Virus record (IMG/VR): IMGVR_UViG_3300042539_001117
Location: 1 to 47,190 of that record
Length of the DNA stretch: 47,190 bases
Strand: one strand, 5' to 3'
From: a virus
Both the position numbers and the translations under genes were made by a program. The first letter of the stretch is position 1; each line of letters begins with the position of its first letter. The notes below the pieces were generated by a model. That model saw only the letters and a program-made list of their open reading frames with translations. It made no database searches and had not been told where the DNA came from. Shown here piece after piece: positions 15,578 through 22,498 of this stretch.

Positions 15578-16243
15578 ATGAAAACACCTAATGATTATAA
15601 TGTAGATAGAGTTTATTCCTATGAAAGCTCTGAAGATCTAAAGAGATATTATAATGATTGGGCGGATGAATATGATAGTTATGCAAAAGACGTAAACTAC
15701 ATCTTGCCAGAAAAAGTATCCGAAGTATTTTTTAAGTACGTTTCTAATAGTAATTATAGTGAAACAAAAAAAAATAGCATATTAGACATAGGTTGTGGTA
15801 CCGGATTATTGGGTGAAAGCCTGTCTTTTATTGATGATAATCTTTGGATTGAGGGCGTTGATATATCTTCTTCAATGATAAGGATAGCTTCTTTAAAGAG
15901 AAGAAAAAATTTTTTACCTGTATATGATTGGATGATGGTAGACGATCTGACTAGCCCAAAGTTAATGCTAGAAAGTTATTATGATTACTTTATAAGTTCT
16001 GGAACATTTACTCTTGGTCATCTTGGTTCTAGTGATTTAATTAATTTATTAATTTATTTAAAATCACAAGGTATAGCAGTTATATCAATAAAAGAAGATC
16101 ATTTTATTCATGATAACTTTAAAGAAATTTTTGTAGAATTAGAAAAAAACAAAACAATACAAGATATAATGTATTACAAGGTGAACTCTTACGAATCAAA
16201 TTTTAAAGCAGATTCAATAATTGTAAAGTTTAAAAAAGTTTAA
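15578..16243 (+). CDS. Class I SAM-dependent methyltransferase
   Basis: 221 residues, starting two bases after the preceding stop. Motif I is ILDIGCGTGLLGESL (residues 68-82), the acidic end of strand 2 is IEGVDISSSMIRIA (residues 91-104), and motif III/IV region is WMMVDDLTSP. Then YDYFISSGTFTLGHLG and GIAVISIKEDHF follow the expected strands 4 and 5. The N-terminal YYNDWADEYDSYAKDV is typical of small-molecule methyltransferases of the UbiE/COQ5-like type, though the substrate is unknown. Its place in the operon with ferritin-like, TauD-like and GT32-like genes suggests one tailoring pathway. Confidence 0.83.
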   Translation: MKTPNDYNVDRVYSYESSEDLKRYYNDWADEYDSYAKDVNYILPEKVSEVFFKYVSNSNYSETKKNSILDIGCGTGLLGESLSFIDDNLWIEGVDISSSMIRIASLKRRKNFLPVYDWMMVDDLTSPKLMLESYYDYFISSGTFTLGHLGSSDLINLLIYLKSQGIAVISIKEDHFIHDNFKEIFVELEKNKTIQDIMYYKVNSYESNFKADSIIVKFKKV

Positions 16244-16247
16244 ACTA

Positions 16248-17144
16248 ATGAATAATTTAAATTTTTGTTTTAAAAATTTATCTTTTAATCAAATATTAGA
16301 AAATAAAGAATTTTATCAAAAAAAACTAATTGATAATAAATTAGTTGGTTTTAAAAAAATAGAATTATCAGATAGTGAATATGAAAAAATTTGCACTGTT
16401 GTTTCGGGGGTTGACCAGTTATATTGGTTAAAAAAAAAGAATCACTCCACTTTGTATCAGCCAGATAAAAAAACTCTTACGGAAAAAAGTATAAAAAATT
16501 TTAGAGATTGGTGTATGCATTTAGACGTAACTCCAGTAATTGATGGCATGAATAATAACCTTGATAATTATGGGCATACATCTTATGTTTCAATGAATAT
16601 GAAGACATTTAAGTGTAATAAAAAATATGGAAAAACTGTTTTTTTAGATTTAATAAAGTTAAACAATTCTTGTCCAGATTATTTTAAAGAAAAATTGTTA
16701 GAATCTAAATTAGAATATCACATAAGTAAAGCTAAAGATTTTAATATTGATGCACCAAAAAAGCCACCAGTTAACAGAGCAGACTATAATTCAGATCTAG
16801 AGGCAGAAATAGCCAACGCAAAGATTGATCCTCTTTCTGGAATCTTTTATCCATTTAGAACTCATCCTATAACAAAAGAAACAATTTTATTTTGGCCTAC
16901 ATATTTAAGCTCTCAATTAGTCGGCGGCTTTAAGCCTTGGTTTGAAGAATTTAAGTTATGGATAAAAAATTATCTTGACGAAAAAAACAACTGGGACGAA
17001 TGGGAGTGGAGTAAAAACGATATTATAATTTTCGACAACAGATGTATGCTTCACTCGTTTACTCCTGGCTGGAAGCCAAAAGAAAGAATTTTTGATCAAA
17101 TTATTTTAGGTTCTGATGTGCAAATTTTTGAGGGTTTAAGATAG
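16248..17144 (+). CDS. TauD/TfdA-like Fe(II)/2-oxoglutarate dioxygenase
   Basis: 298 residues, with no clear ribosome site and the ATG four bases after the previous stop. The TauD-type HxD is H91/D93 in CMHLDVTPV. The C-terminal part has PFRTHPITKETILFWP, WDEWEWSKNDIIIFDNR, then CMLHSFTPGW (distal H269) and KERIFDQIILG (R280). This order and the W-x-x-x-D-x-x-x-x-DNR-x-x-x-H block are characteristic of the taurine and clavaminate-synthase-like family. It is a different oxygenase branch from the prolyl-hydroxylase-like genes around it. The gene is notably AT-rich. A small-molecule substrate is more usual for this family; which one is unknown. Confidence 0.8.
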   Translation: MNNLNFCFKNLSFNQILENKEFYQKKLIDNKLVGFKKIELSDSEYEKICTVVSGVDQLYWLKKKNHSTLYQPDKKTLTEKSIKNFRDWCMHLDVTPVIDGMNNNLDNYGHTSYVSMNMKTFKCNKKYGKTVFLDLIKLNNSCPDYFKEKLLESKLEYHISKAKDFNIDAPKKPPVNRADYNSDLEAEIANAKIDPLSGIFYPFRTHPITKETILFWPTYLSSQLVGGFKPWFEEFKLWIKNYLDEKNNWDEWEWSKNDIIIFDNRCMLHSFTPGWKPKERIFDQIILGSDVQIFEGLR

Positions 17145-17145
17145 T

Positions 17146-17880
17146 ATGATACCAAAAATAATATGGCAAACTCATAGTTTCCTACTTGAAGATCTCCCTC
17201 TCTTTGCTAAGGGCCCCATGCTATCTTGGATTGAGCAGAATAAAGACTATACCCATAATTATGTAAACCATTTTGAAAGAGAATCTTTTATATATAATAC
17301 TTTTGGAGAAGATTGGCTTAACTTCTATAAGCAATGTCAGTCGCAAGTTTTTCAAGCTGACATGTGGAGAGTCTTATGTCTGTACGAACACGGTGGCATA
17401 TACGCAGACATGGATACGATATGTCTGTCTGGTATAGATTCTTTTTTAGATTTAAATAAAGATTTTATTTGTGAAGCTGGTTTTCCAAAAACACATGGGT
17501 GGATAAATACTTCAATTTTTGCTAGCGAACCTAAAGGAAAGTTTATAACAAAATTAAAAGATCTTTTGTATAAAAGATGTAAAGATAAGGATGGAGAACC
17601 AATAACGGTTGAAGATTGTGGACCGTTAGCATTTAGTGAAGCAATGGATAAATATATGGATGACGGATGCGACATGTCGGACATTAGTTTATGCGAGTTT
17701 AATTATCCAGTTAATAATAAAGAATCTGTTTTACAAATTTTTGGGTCGACTACTTGGAATGATGTTAAATGGGGTTTTGATTTTTCTTATTTAAATGAAA
17801 TATATAGTTCAATTATAAAAGATTCAAAAACAGATATTAAAATTTATACCAAAACAGGTCATGGTGGTTGGAATGTTTAA
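17146..17880 (+). CDS. GT32-like glycosyltransferase
   Basis: 244 residues, starting one base after the preceding stop codon. The N-terminus IPKIIWQTH (residues 2-10) and the core VFQADMWRVLCLYEHGGIYADMD with its DxD (D88, D90) are the signature of the GT32 / Och1-like sugar-transferase family. That family uses nucleotide sugars and a metal ion. A catalytic-region ENCGP-like segment appears as VEDCGPLAFSEAM. It probably adds a hexose to a glycan or protein. It lies in the operon with the ferritin-like, methyltransferase and TauD-like genes. Together with the GT-A gene at 5643, it gives this phage two sugar transferases near its fibre genes. Confidence 0.83.
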   Translation: MIPKIIWQTHSFLLEDLPLFAKGPMLSWIEQNKDYTHNYVNHFERESFIYNTFGEDWLNFYKQCQSQVFQADMWRVLCLYEHGGIYADMDTICLSGIDSFLDLNKDFICEAGFPKTHGWINTSIFASEPKGKFITKLKDLLYKRCKDKDGEPITVEDCGPLAFSEAMDKYMDDGCDMSDISLCEFNYPVNNKESVLQIFGSTTWNDVKWGFDFSYLNEIYSSIIKDSKTDIKIYTKTGHGGWNV

Positions 17881-17897
17881 TGTAGCAGTGAGTACAT

Positions 17898-18266
17898 ATG
17901 GCCTATGAATTGGTGGGCAAAAGCCCAACATCCGCAGTGGGTCTGTGTGTCAGATTAAATATTTGGAAATGGTATGAGTTTGTCAGAATGATTAGCTATT
18001 TTAATATAATCTCTGATTTAGAAATTTCGTCCTGGATGACAAATGATCAGGTTGAATTGTCCAGTGAGGAAGCAATATTATTATCGGAAAATATAAAATC
18101 AAATCTTGATAACTTTGATTATTTTATAAATGAACTTTACAAAGAAGACATCCCCTATTCACACATGCCGTGGCACAGAGAAGTTTGTTGTCCAATTTTA
18201 AATGGATCTGACATCAAATATGTGCTATTATTTTTAGAATCATGTGGTGGGTTTAAGGTTAGATGA
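17898..18266 (+). CDS. Uncharacterised 122-residue protein
   Basis: Starts after a 17-base gap; a GTGAG lies near but no strong ribosome site is seen. Visible parts: MAYELVGKSPTSAVGLCVRL, then WKWYEFVRMISYFNII, an acidic helix ELSSEEAILLSENIKSNLDN, and a C-terminal DIKYVLLFLESCGGFKVR. Cys-rich in the last third (HREVCCPI and SCGG). No family is recognised. The end overlaps the ATG of the oxygenase at 18263 (GATGA), so the two are probably translated together. A regulatory or accessory partner of that enzyme is possible. Confidence 0.6.
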   Translation: MAYELVGKSPTSAVGLCVRLNIWKWYEFVRMISYFNIISDLEISSWMTNDQVELSSEEAILLSENIKSNLDNFDYFINELYKEDIPYSHMPWHREVCCPILNGSDIKYVLLFLESCGGFKVR

Positions 18267-19027
18267 AGGTGGAAAGAATGTATAAGCCGAGAATAATTGT
18301 ATTTACCGATTTTCTACCAAAGGAAGATTGGGAAGTTGTAGATAAGTATTGTAGAGATAATAAAGAAAAATTTCCATATGTCGGTTACGGTTCTCCGGTT
18401 AGATGGAAGATAGAGGAGCATTCTAAAAATCCAGATATTAAATATATTCGTTCTTTTTTAATTTCAGAAGAAGAATATGATCTATATATGAAGGGTGAAA
18501 TACCGGAGCCTTATCCAAACGATACAAAGCATGGCGACAACTATGTGATGTCGGTAGAAGAGATCCAAAAGGTTGAGGAAGAGCCACCTGTAACTGCACT
18601 CATGCACCATTCTAAATGGCCAAATAGCTTACTGCAAAATAAAACATTTGACATTATAAGCGGTTACCTGTCTGGTGTCGTAAGTATAGTAAAAGAAGTA
18701 TATGGTGAAGATTGTTTCAGTGAAAGTGGCCCTTGGATAGCGGTAGCTAGAGAAGGTGGCTATATGAATATGCACTGTGACGGAACGTTTATACATAACA
18801 GGGACGCCATTACACAGTATTCTAGCGTGTATTACATCAATGACGATTACGAGGGCGGCGAATTCAATATGCCGCTGATGGGCTTTAAGCTTAAACCTAA
18901 AGCAAATTCGCTTCTTATTTTTACCCATTCTTCCCATGAAGATATGGCGCATGAGGTAACACCAGTTTTATCTGGTGATCGTTTTGTTTCACAAGGATTT
19001 TTTGCCATTACAAAAACCAATAGCTGA
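18263..19027 (+). CDS. Fe(II)/2-oxoglutarate oxygenase, prolyl-hydroxylase type
   Basis: 254 residues from the overlapping ATG 18263; an in-frame ATG at 18278 is an alternative start. The first 130 residues form a long helical lead including a Glu-rich segment (SVEEIQKVEEEPPV). The core has MNMHCDGTFIH (H171, D173), VYYINDDYEGGEFNMP, KPKANSLLIF, then EDMAHEVTPVLSGDRF with distal H230 and R240. It is closest in style to the genes at 9732 and 21397. The last gene before the promoter at 19028, it ends the second island operon. Substrate unknown. Confidence 0.86.
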   Translation: MKVERMYKPRIIVFTDFLPKEDWEVVDKYCRDNKEKFPYVGYGSPVRWKIEEHSKNPDIKYIRSFLISEEEYDLYMKGEIPEPYPNDTKHGDNYVMSVEEIQKVEEEPPVTALMHHSKWPNSLLQNKTFDIISGYLSGVVSIVKEVYGEDCFSESGPWIAVAREGGYMNMHCDGTFIHNRDAITQYSSVYYINDDYEGGEFNMPLMGFKLKPKANSLLIFTHSSHEDMAHEVTPVLSGDRFVSQGFFAITKTNS

Positions 19028-19038
19028 TGTGGTATAAT
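19028..19038 (+). promoter_or_regulatory. Extended -10 promoter of cassette 2
   Basis: TGTGGTATAAT directly after the TGA of the upstream gene, identical to 14435-14445. The ribosome site AAAGGAGAC follows and the ATG is at 19061. Confidence 0.7.
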
Positions 19039-19060
19039 TAAAAAGACAAAGGAGACAAGT

Positions 19061-19270
19061 ATGCAACTCAATAATTACGATTCACAAAAAGCTAAAGATC
19101 AAGCTAAATCTTTCTTGGAAAAATCAATACAGACTTTAAGTTTGCTGCTGGATGTAAACTATGAAAATTTAAATAAAGATTCAAAAAATCCATTTAGCGA
19201 AAGCCTTCCTCAGCACAACGCATTTAATTGTCTTATAGATGAGATAGTTTCTTATAGGAAAATAGTTTAA
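19061..19270 (+). CDS. Cassette 2, gene a: 69-residue helical protein
   Basis: 69 residues with a strong AAAGGAGA site. The segment DQAKSFLEKSIQTLSLLLD aligns with DKAIIYLDNSIKHLSELIK of the 52-residue product at 11797. The cassette 2 version has an extra middle region and ends in ECLIDEI-like FNCLIDEIVSYRKIV. It is predicted as mostly helical. It is the first gene of cassette 2 and directly follows an extended -10 promoter. No family is recognised. Shared position and sequence with cassette 1 are the evidence that it is functional. Confidence 0.68.
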   Translation: MQLNNYDSQKAKDQAKSFLEKSIQTLSLLLDVNYENLNKDSKNPFSESLPQHNAFNCLIDEIVSYRKIV

Positions 19271-19272
19271 TT

Positions 19273-19467
19273 ATGAGTAGTATAGGTGAGCCAAATAGTT
19301 TTGGAATGGAAACAAGACAAGGGGAATCTATAACTGATACCCCAGACTGGGACAACGAAATTATAGAGTGGGACTCTGCGACTGGGATATATTATGTTGC
19401 CGGCAAACCGGTCAGCATGTGTCAAGGTGTTGCAATGTTTAAGGAAGAAAAAAAAGAAGATGAATAA
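19273..19467 (+). CDS. Cassette 2, gene b: small acidic protein
   Basis: 64 residues, beginning two bases after gene a. It is rich in Glu, Asp and Trp (TPDWDNEIIEWDSATGIYYV), then AGKPVSMCQGVAMF, and ends in a mixed charged tail KEEKKEDE. It matches cassette 1 gene b in size, acidity and position, but no residue pattern is shared that I can defend. The final codons overlap the ATG of gene c at 19460. Confidence 0.62.
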   Translation: MSSIGEPNSFGMETRQGESITDTPDWDNEIIEWDSATGIYYVAGKPVSMCQGVAMFKEEKKEDE

Positions 19468-19741
19468 GTATAGGCCGCTAGAAGATCTGGAGCACCGTTC
19501 CCAACACTTGGCATCTTTTTTGTTTATTCTTGGAATTGATGAAGATGATTTTGAATCTACCAAAATAGATGATGTTATAAATCTTATTAGGAATAGATAC
19601 GTGTACAAACACAGCCATCCAGATTACAATATAGCGGTTCAAGAATACGTTAAAAAACAAAGTATTGTTTTAAATAGGGGAGTTAGAAGAGCTTGGTTTG
19701 ATGTGCAAGTTGCTTCGTACGAGGTGCAAAATGTCGGGTGA
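19460..19741 (+). CDS. Cassette 2, gene c: 93-residue RRxW protein
   Basis: 93 residues from ATG 19460, inside the end of gene b; a longer frame from 19394 would overlap more of gene b and has no support. Landmarks are LEDLEHRSQHLASFLFILG, KIDDVINLIRN, KKQSIVLNRGVRRAWF. These align along the whole length with the product of 12148. The conserved core is DLE, (I)(L/I)G, ID-x-(V/I)-IN, RN, Q-x-I-x-L and RR-x-W. The family is unknown to me. It overlaps the next gene by 11 bases. Confidence 0.68.
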   Translation: MNKYRPLEDLEHRSQHLASFLFILGIDEDDFESTKIDDVINLIRNRYVYKHSHPDYNIAVQEYVKKQSIVLNRGVRRAWFDVQVASYEVQNVG

Positions 19742-20471
19742 TAAAAAGTATGAACCACAGTTATCTTTTGATTTTACTAGCTGGGAATATGATTGGCGAT
19801 CATATGCTAATGAGTCTACGAAAAAAGATGGACCAGAGTCAGTAGCAATTTCTGATTATTTATTTAATACAGTTGGTGTAGATAGAAGAAATATAGCTAC
19901 TGGCGGGGCCAGTGATTATGAATTTGTTATACATTACCCAAGACCAAATTTAGCTGACTCATACGGTCAATCTCAGTGGATGCCGATACTATTAATTCAG
20001 ATGCTAATGGATATTAGTAGAGGCAAGAATATACTGGCATTGTCGGGGGGGCTAGATAGATTTAGATTGAAGCCTTTTCAGGATATCTACGGGTCTAATA
20101 TATATATGTTGAATAATAAAAAAACAGCAATGTATGAAAAGTTCCAAAAAGAAAATACTCCAATAGAATATGATGTTGTTAGCCATCAGGATCTAGAAAA
20201 AGACAATTGCAATAATTATATGTTTGATATGATTGTGGGATGGTCACAGGACATGGAGAATCCCTTTGTGCCTGTACATTTTTATCTTGATAGATTAAAT
20301 ACAGGTGGGATTCTAGTGATCCAAAATTCATCAGATAGCATTTTTCTTTACCAAAATGATACTCAGGCATCTCCTGTTTGGGAGTATCACAATGAGATAA
20401 AGTCAAGAAAAGACTGCAACATGTATCACATACCTTTGTTTTATGGGGTTACAGTTGTCATTAAACAATAA
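19731..20471 (+). CDS. Cassette 2, gene d: degenerate methyltransferase-like protein
   Basis: 246 residues from ATG 19731; GAGGTG lies four bases upstream, which favours this start over the upstream TTG at 19698. Visible: VGVDRRNIATGGASDYEFV, a nucleotide-binding-like loop GKNILALSGGLDRF, YGSNIYMLNNKKTAMYEKF (where a methyltransferase carries its SAM-ribose acidic residue), then YDVVSHQDLEKDN, FDMIVGWSQD and LDRLNTGGILVIQN. The order is that of a class I methyltransferase with poor motif I. It is the homologue of 12437, and better preserved. Whether it binds SAM is open. Confidence 0.62.
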   Translation: MSGDKKYEPQLSFDFTSWEYDWRSYANESTKKDGPESVAISDYLFNTVGVDRRNIATGGASDYEFVIHYPRPNLADSYGQSQWMPILLIQMLMDISRGKNILALSGGLDRFRLKPFQDIYGSNIYMLNNKKTAMYEKFQKENTPIEYDVVSHQDLEKDNCNNYMFDMIVGWSQDMENPFVPVHFYLDRLNTGGILVIQNSSDSIFLYQNDTQASPVWEYHNEIKSRKDCNMYHIPLFYGVTVVIKQ

Positions 20472-20473
20472 TA

Positions 20474-20484
20474 GGTGATATAAT
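20474..20484 (+). promoter_or_regulatory. Extended -10 promoter, possibly leaderless
   Basis: GGTGATATAAT just after the stop of the upstream gene, only six bases before ATG 20491. The transcript would start at or near the ATG. The GGTGA could instead act as a distant ribosome site for readthrough mRNA. Confidence 0.6.
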
Positions 20485-20490
20485 TGTTTT

Positions 20491-20787
20491 ATGATTACTA
20501 AATGGAAAGCAACAGTGGTTAATCCACTTGGAACAGAAAAATACAGTGTAAACCTGGACAGTACGGATGACTTAGCCACCGCTACGGCGTCAAGCGAAAA
20601 GGGTACCGTGCAGTTTGTGCAAACACAAAGCCTAAGTCCTCTATTCGCCGCAAACATAGAAGCTCCAATGAAAACAAGATTAGAGCTAGAATTTAGCACC
20701 AATGATTTTACCTCAAAAGATATGTCAGCTGTTTTAAGGGTAGGAGATTTTTCTAGTATGAAAGTAGATTTGGTTAGATATGAATAA
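20491..20787 (+). CDS. Uncharacterised 98-residue protein
   Basis: First gene after the promoter at 20474. It encodes MITKWKATVVNPLGTEKYSV and a beta-rich, Ser/Thr-rich body with GTVQFVQTQSLSPL and APMKTRLELEFSTNDF, and ends MKVDLVRYE. It has no Cys or His and no catalytic pattern, so it may be a small beta-barrel or a binding protein. Family not recognised. It overlaps the peroxidase-fold gene at 20780 by eight bases, suggesting coupling. Confidence 0.6.
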   Translation: MITKWKATVVNPLGTEKYSVNLDSTDDLATATASSEKGTVQFVQTQSLSPLFAANIEAPMKTRLELEFSTNDFTSKDMSAVLRVGDFSSMKVDLVRYE

Positions 20788-21400
20788 TTCAGCATACGAT
20801 ATTGAGCTATTGTCAATCGACGGCTCATATGACATTATGGGGTCAATGAAGGGCAAATTAACTCTTGTAACAAATATAGCTTCAAAATTAGGCTATGATC
20901 CTAAGTGTAGTGTAACTTTTTCTTACGCAAGAACTTGTAAATATTTATGGGAACTTGAATTCATTTATCAAAAATATAAAGATCAAGGCTTTAGCGTCGT
21001 TGGTATACCATGTAATCAATTTGGGAAACAAGAGCCAAAAGAGAATAACGAAATAGAAGCTTTTATCAAAGAAGCTTATCCTTTTGTAAGTTTTCCTATT
21101 TCTCAAAAAATAGAAGTTAACGGCAAAAATGAACATCCGCTTTATTCTTTTTTAAAGGGACCAGAAAAAAGAGGATATTCAGACACTACCGCAGACAGCA
21201 GCGATGCAGCTATTGAAGGACAGAATTTAGTTGGTCAGGCAATAGCAAGAATTCCACATAGCTACGAAAAGTTCTTATTAAGCCCTCAAGGAATGTTTAT
21301 TACTAGATTTAATTGGCAAGATGGACCACTAGATGAGGAGCCTAGAGTTATGGGCGCTGGTTGGACCATTATGGAAGCGATAGAGGAGATGCTAGGATGA
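20780..21400 (+). CDS. Glutathione-peroxidase-like protein with altered active site
   Basis: 206 residues. The fold is clear: GKLTLVTNIASKLGYDPKC, FIYQKYKDQGFSVVGIPCNQ, FGKQEPKENNEIEAF, YSFLKG and YEKFLLSPQGM. Active-site positions: the peroxidatic Cys/Sec of NVAS-x-(C/U)-G is Leu37; the Gln of FG-x-QE is kept (Q84); the Trp-Asn of WNFEKF are His160 and Ser161. An extra ~12-residue insertion carries C43 and C53, and C78 is in the CNQ motif. So the classical reaction is unlikely unless an inserted Cys substitutes. Contrast the product of 10476, which keeps Cys and Asn. It is followed by four tandem oxygenases starting inside its stop codon. Confidence 0.8.
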   Translation: MNNSAYDIELLSIDGSYDIMGSMKGKLTLVTNIASKLGYDPKCSVTFSYARTCKYLWELEFIYQKYKDQGFSVVGIPCNQFGKQEPKENNEIEAFIKEAYPFVSFPISQKIEVNGKNEHPLYSFLKGPEKRGYSDTTADSSDAAIEGQNLVGQAIARIPHSYEKFLLSPQGMFITRFNWQDGPLDEEPRVMGAGWTIMEAIEEMLG

Positions 21401-22494
21401 GCTACAATATAGAGTCAGAAAATTCCCAAATTAGAGATGTAGCGTTCCCCTCTAGCCCGCCCCTCAATGAGGACACCGTAAAGGAAATATCCACAATTGA
21501 ATGCGAAATCCTTGGCCCAGGTGTCGTGGTTTTTAGGAACGCTTTTCAGATAGATCAGGACGCAGTGCTAACGCATATTGATTCCAATGCAGAAGAAGCG
21601 CATAAAACCCGATGGGAATATGTTGAGGTTGATGGCGTAAAAATGGGCATCAATGAAGACGGCTTTAGGTATAGGATGGAAGACGTACCAGCAGCACCGA
21701 TAAGATTGCTTGACCCGGTAAATGAATCTACGCCTAAAGAAGTAGAAGAGTTTCTATACACTTTGGAAGACCAAATATACAAGTGTCTGATAAAGTACAT
21801 AGACCACTACCCCCTGATGCTTGGTAGCATATGGTGGAAGACAAGAGGCCATATATTGCGCTATGGAGATGGTGGAAGACTTGGTTGTCACGCAGATAAT
21901 GATACTAATTATAAGGTGACAAAAGGCGTTAGGTATATGCCAAAGGGTATGGTCGCATCAAGACAAACATGCGGTGCTTTAATTTACCTAAATGATTGCG
22001 TAGATTCTGAAGAAGAATTAAATGGAAGAAATTTTACAGGCGGACATCTTAGGTTTGTTCATTTGGGAATTTCTTATAAGCCAAGAAAAGGTGACATAAT
22101 ATTCTTCCCAACAAATTACGTCGCGTCCCACGATGTAGAAACTATGGGTAAGGGTGTTAGATATAGTTATTTAACTTTTTTTGGTCAAGGCGCAAATGAT
22201 AAGAGCGCAAATATTATGATAGTTGAACCAGATGAAAGTTTCCAATGGTGTCCTCCTGTTTGGTTAAATAATATATATGATGATTACGAAATGTATTGCA
22301 AATCTCCATATTCTATTTTTTCTGATCCAGGAAAAAACAATGTAGAAGTTGGTTGGAACCCAGTTTACCAAGGAAGAGAAGTCGCACAGTACAGCGCATC
22401 ACACGATGCGGTTGAGGTTGAAGAAGCTAAAGCTGATACTGTATCCGAAGATCTACCAGAAGGACCATGCGGTACTGAAGCTGTAAGAATCTAA
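21397..22494 (+). CDS. Tandem oxygenase array copy 1 (Fe(II)/2-oxoglutarate)
   Basis: 365 residues from the ATG overlapping the previous stop (ATGA). Core: SIWWKTRGHILRYGDGG, then LGCHADND (H165, D167), ALIYLNDCVDSEEELNG, FTGGHLRFVH, KGDIIFFPTNYVASHDV (distal H245) and GVRYSYLTFFG (R255). It is the longest of the four copies, with a ~70-residue C-terminal acidic extension (DAVEVEEAKADTVSEDLPEG) that the others lack in this form. The N-terminal ~130 residues contain the shared VVVFRNAFQIDQDAV and WEYVEVDG region. A hydroxylase of protein or peptide is inferred; the substrate is unknown. Confidence 0.86.
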   Translation: MSYNIESENSQIRDVAFPSSPPLNEDTVKEISTIECEILGPGVVVFRNAFQIDQDAVLTHIDSNAEEAHKTRWEYVEVDGVKMGINEDGFRYRMEDVPAAPIRLLDPVNESTPKEVEEFLYTLEDQIYKCLIKYIDHYPLMLGSIWWKTRGHILRYGDGGRLGCHADNDTNYKVTKGVRYMPKGMVASRQTCGALIYLNDCVDSEEELNGRNFTGGHLRFVHLGISYKPRKGDIIFFPTNYVASHDVETMGKGVRYSYLTFFGQGANDKSANIMIVEPDESFQWCPPVWLNNIYDDYEMYCKSPYSIFSDPGKNNVEVGWNPVYQGREVAQYSASHDAVEVEEAKADTVSEDLPEGPCGTEAVRI

Positions 22495-22498
22495 TATT

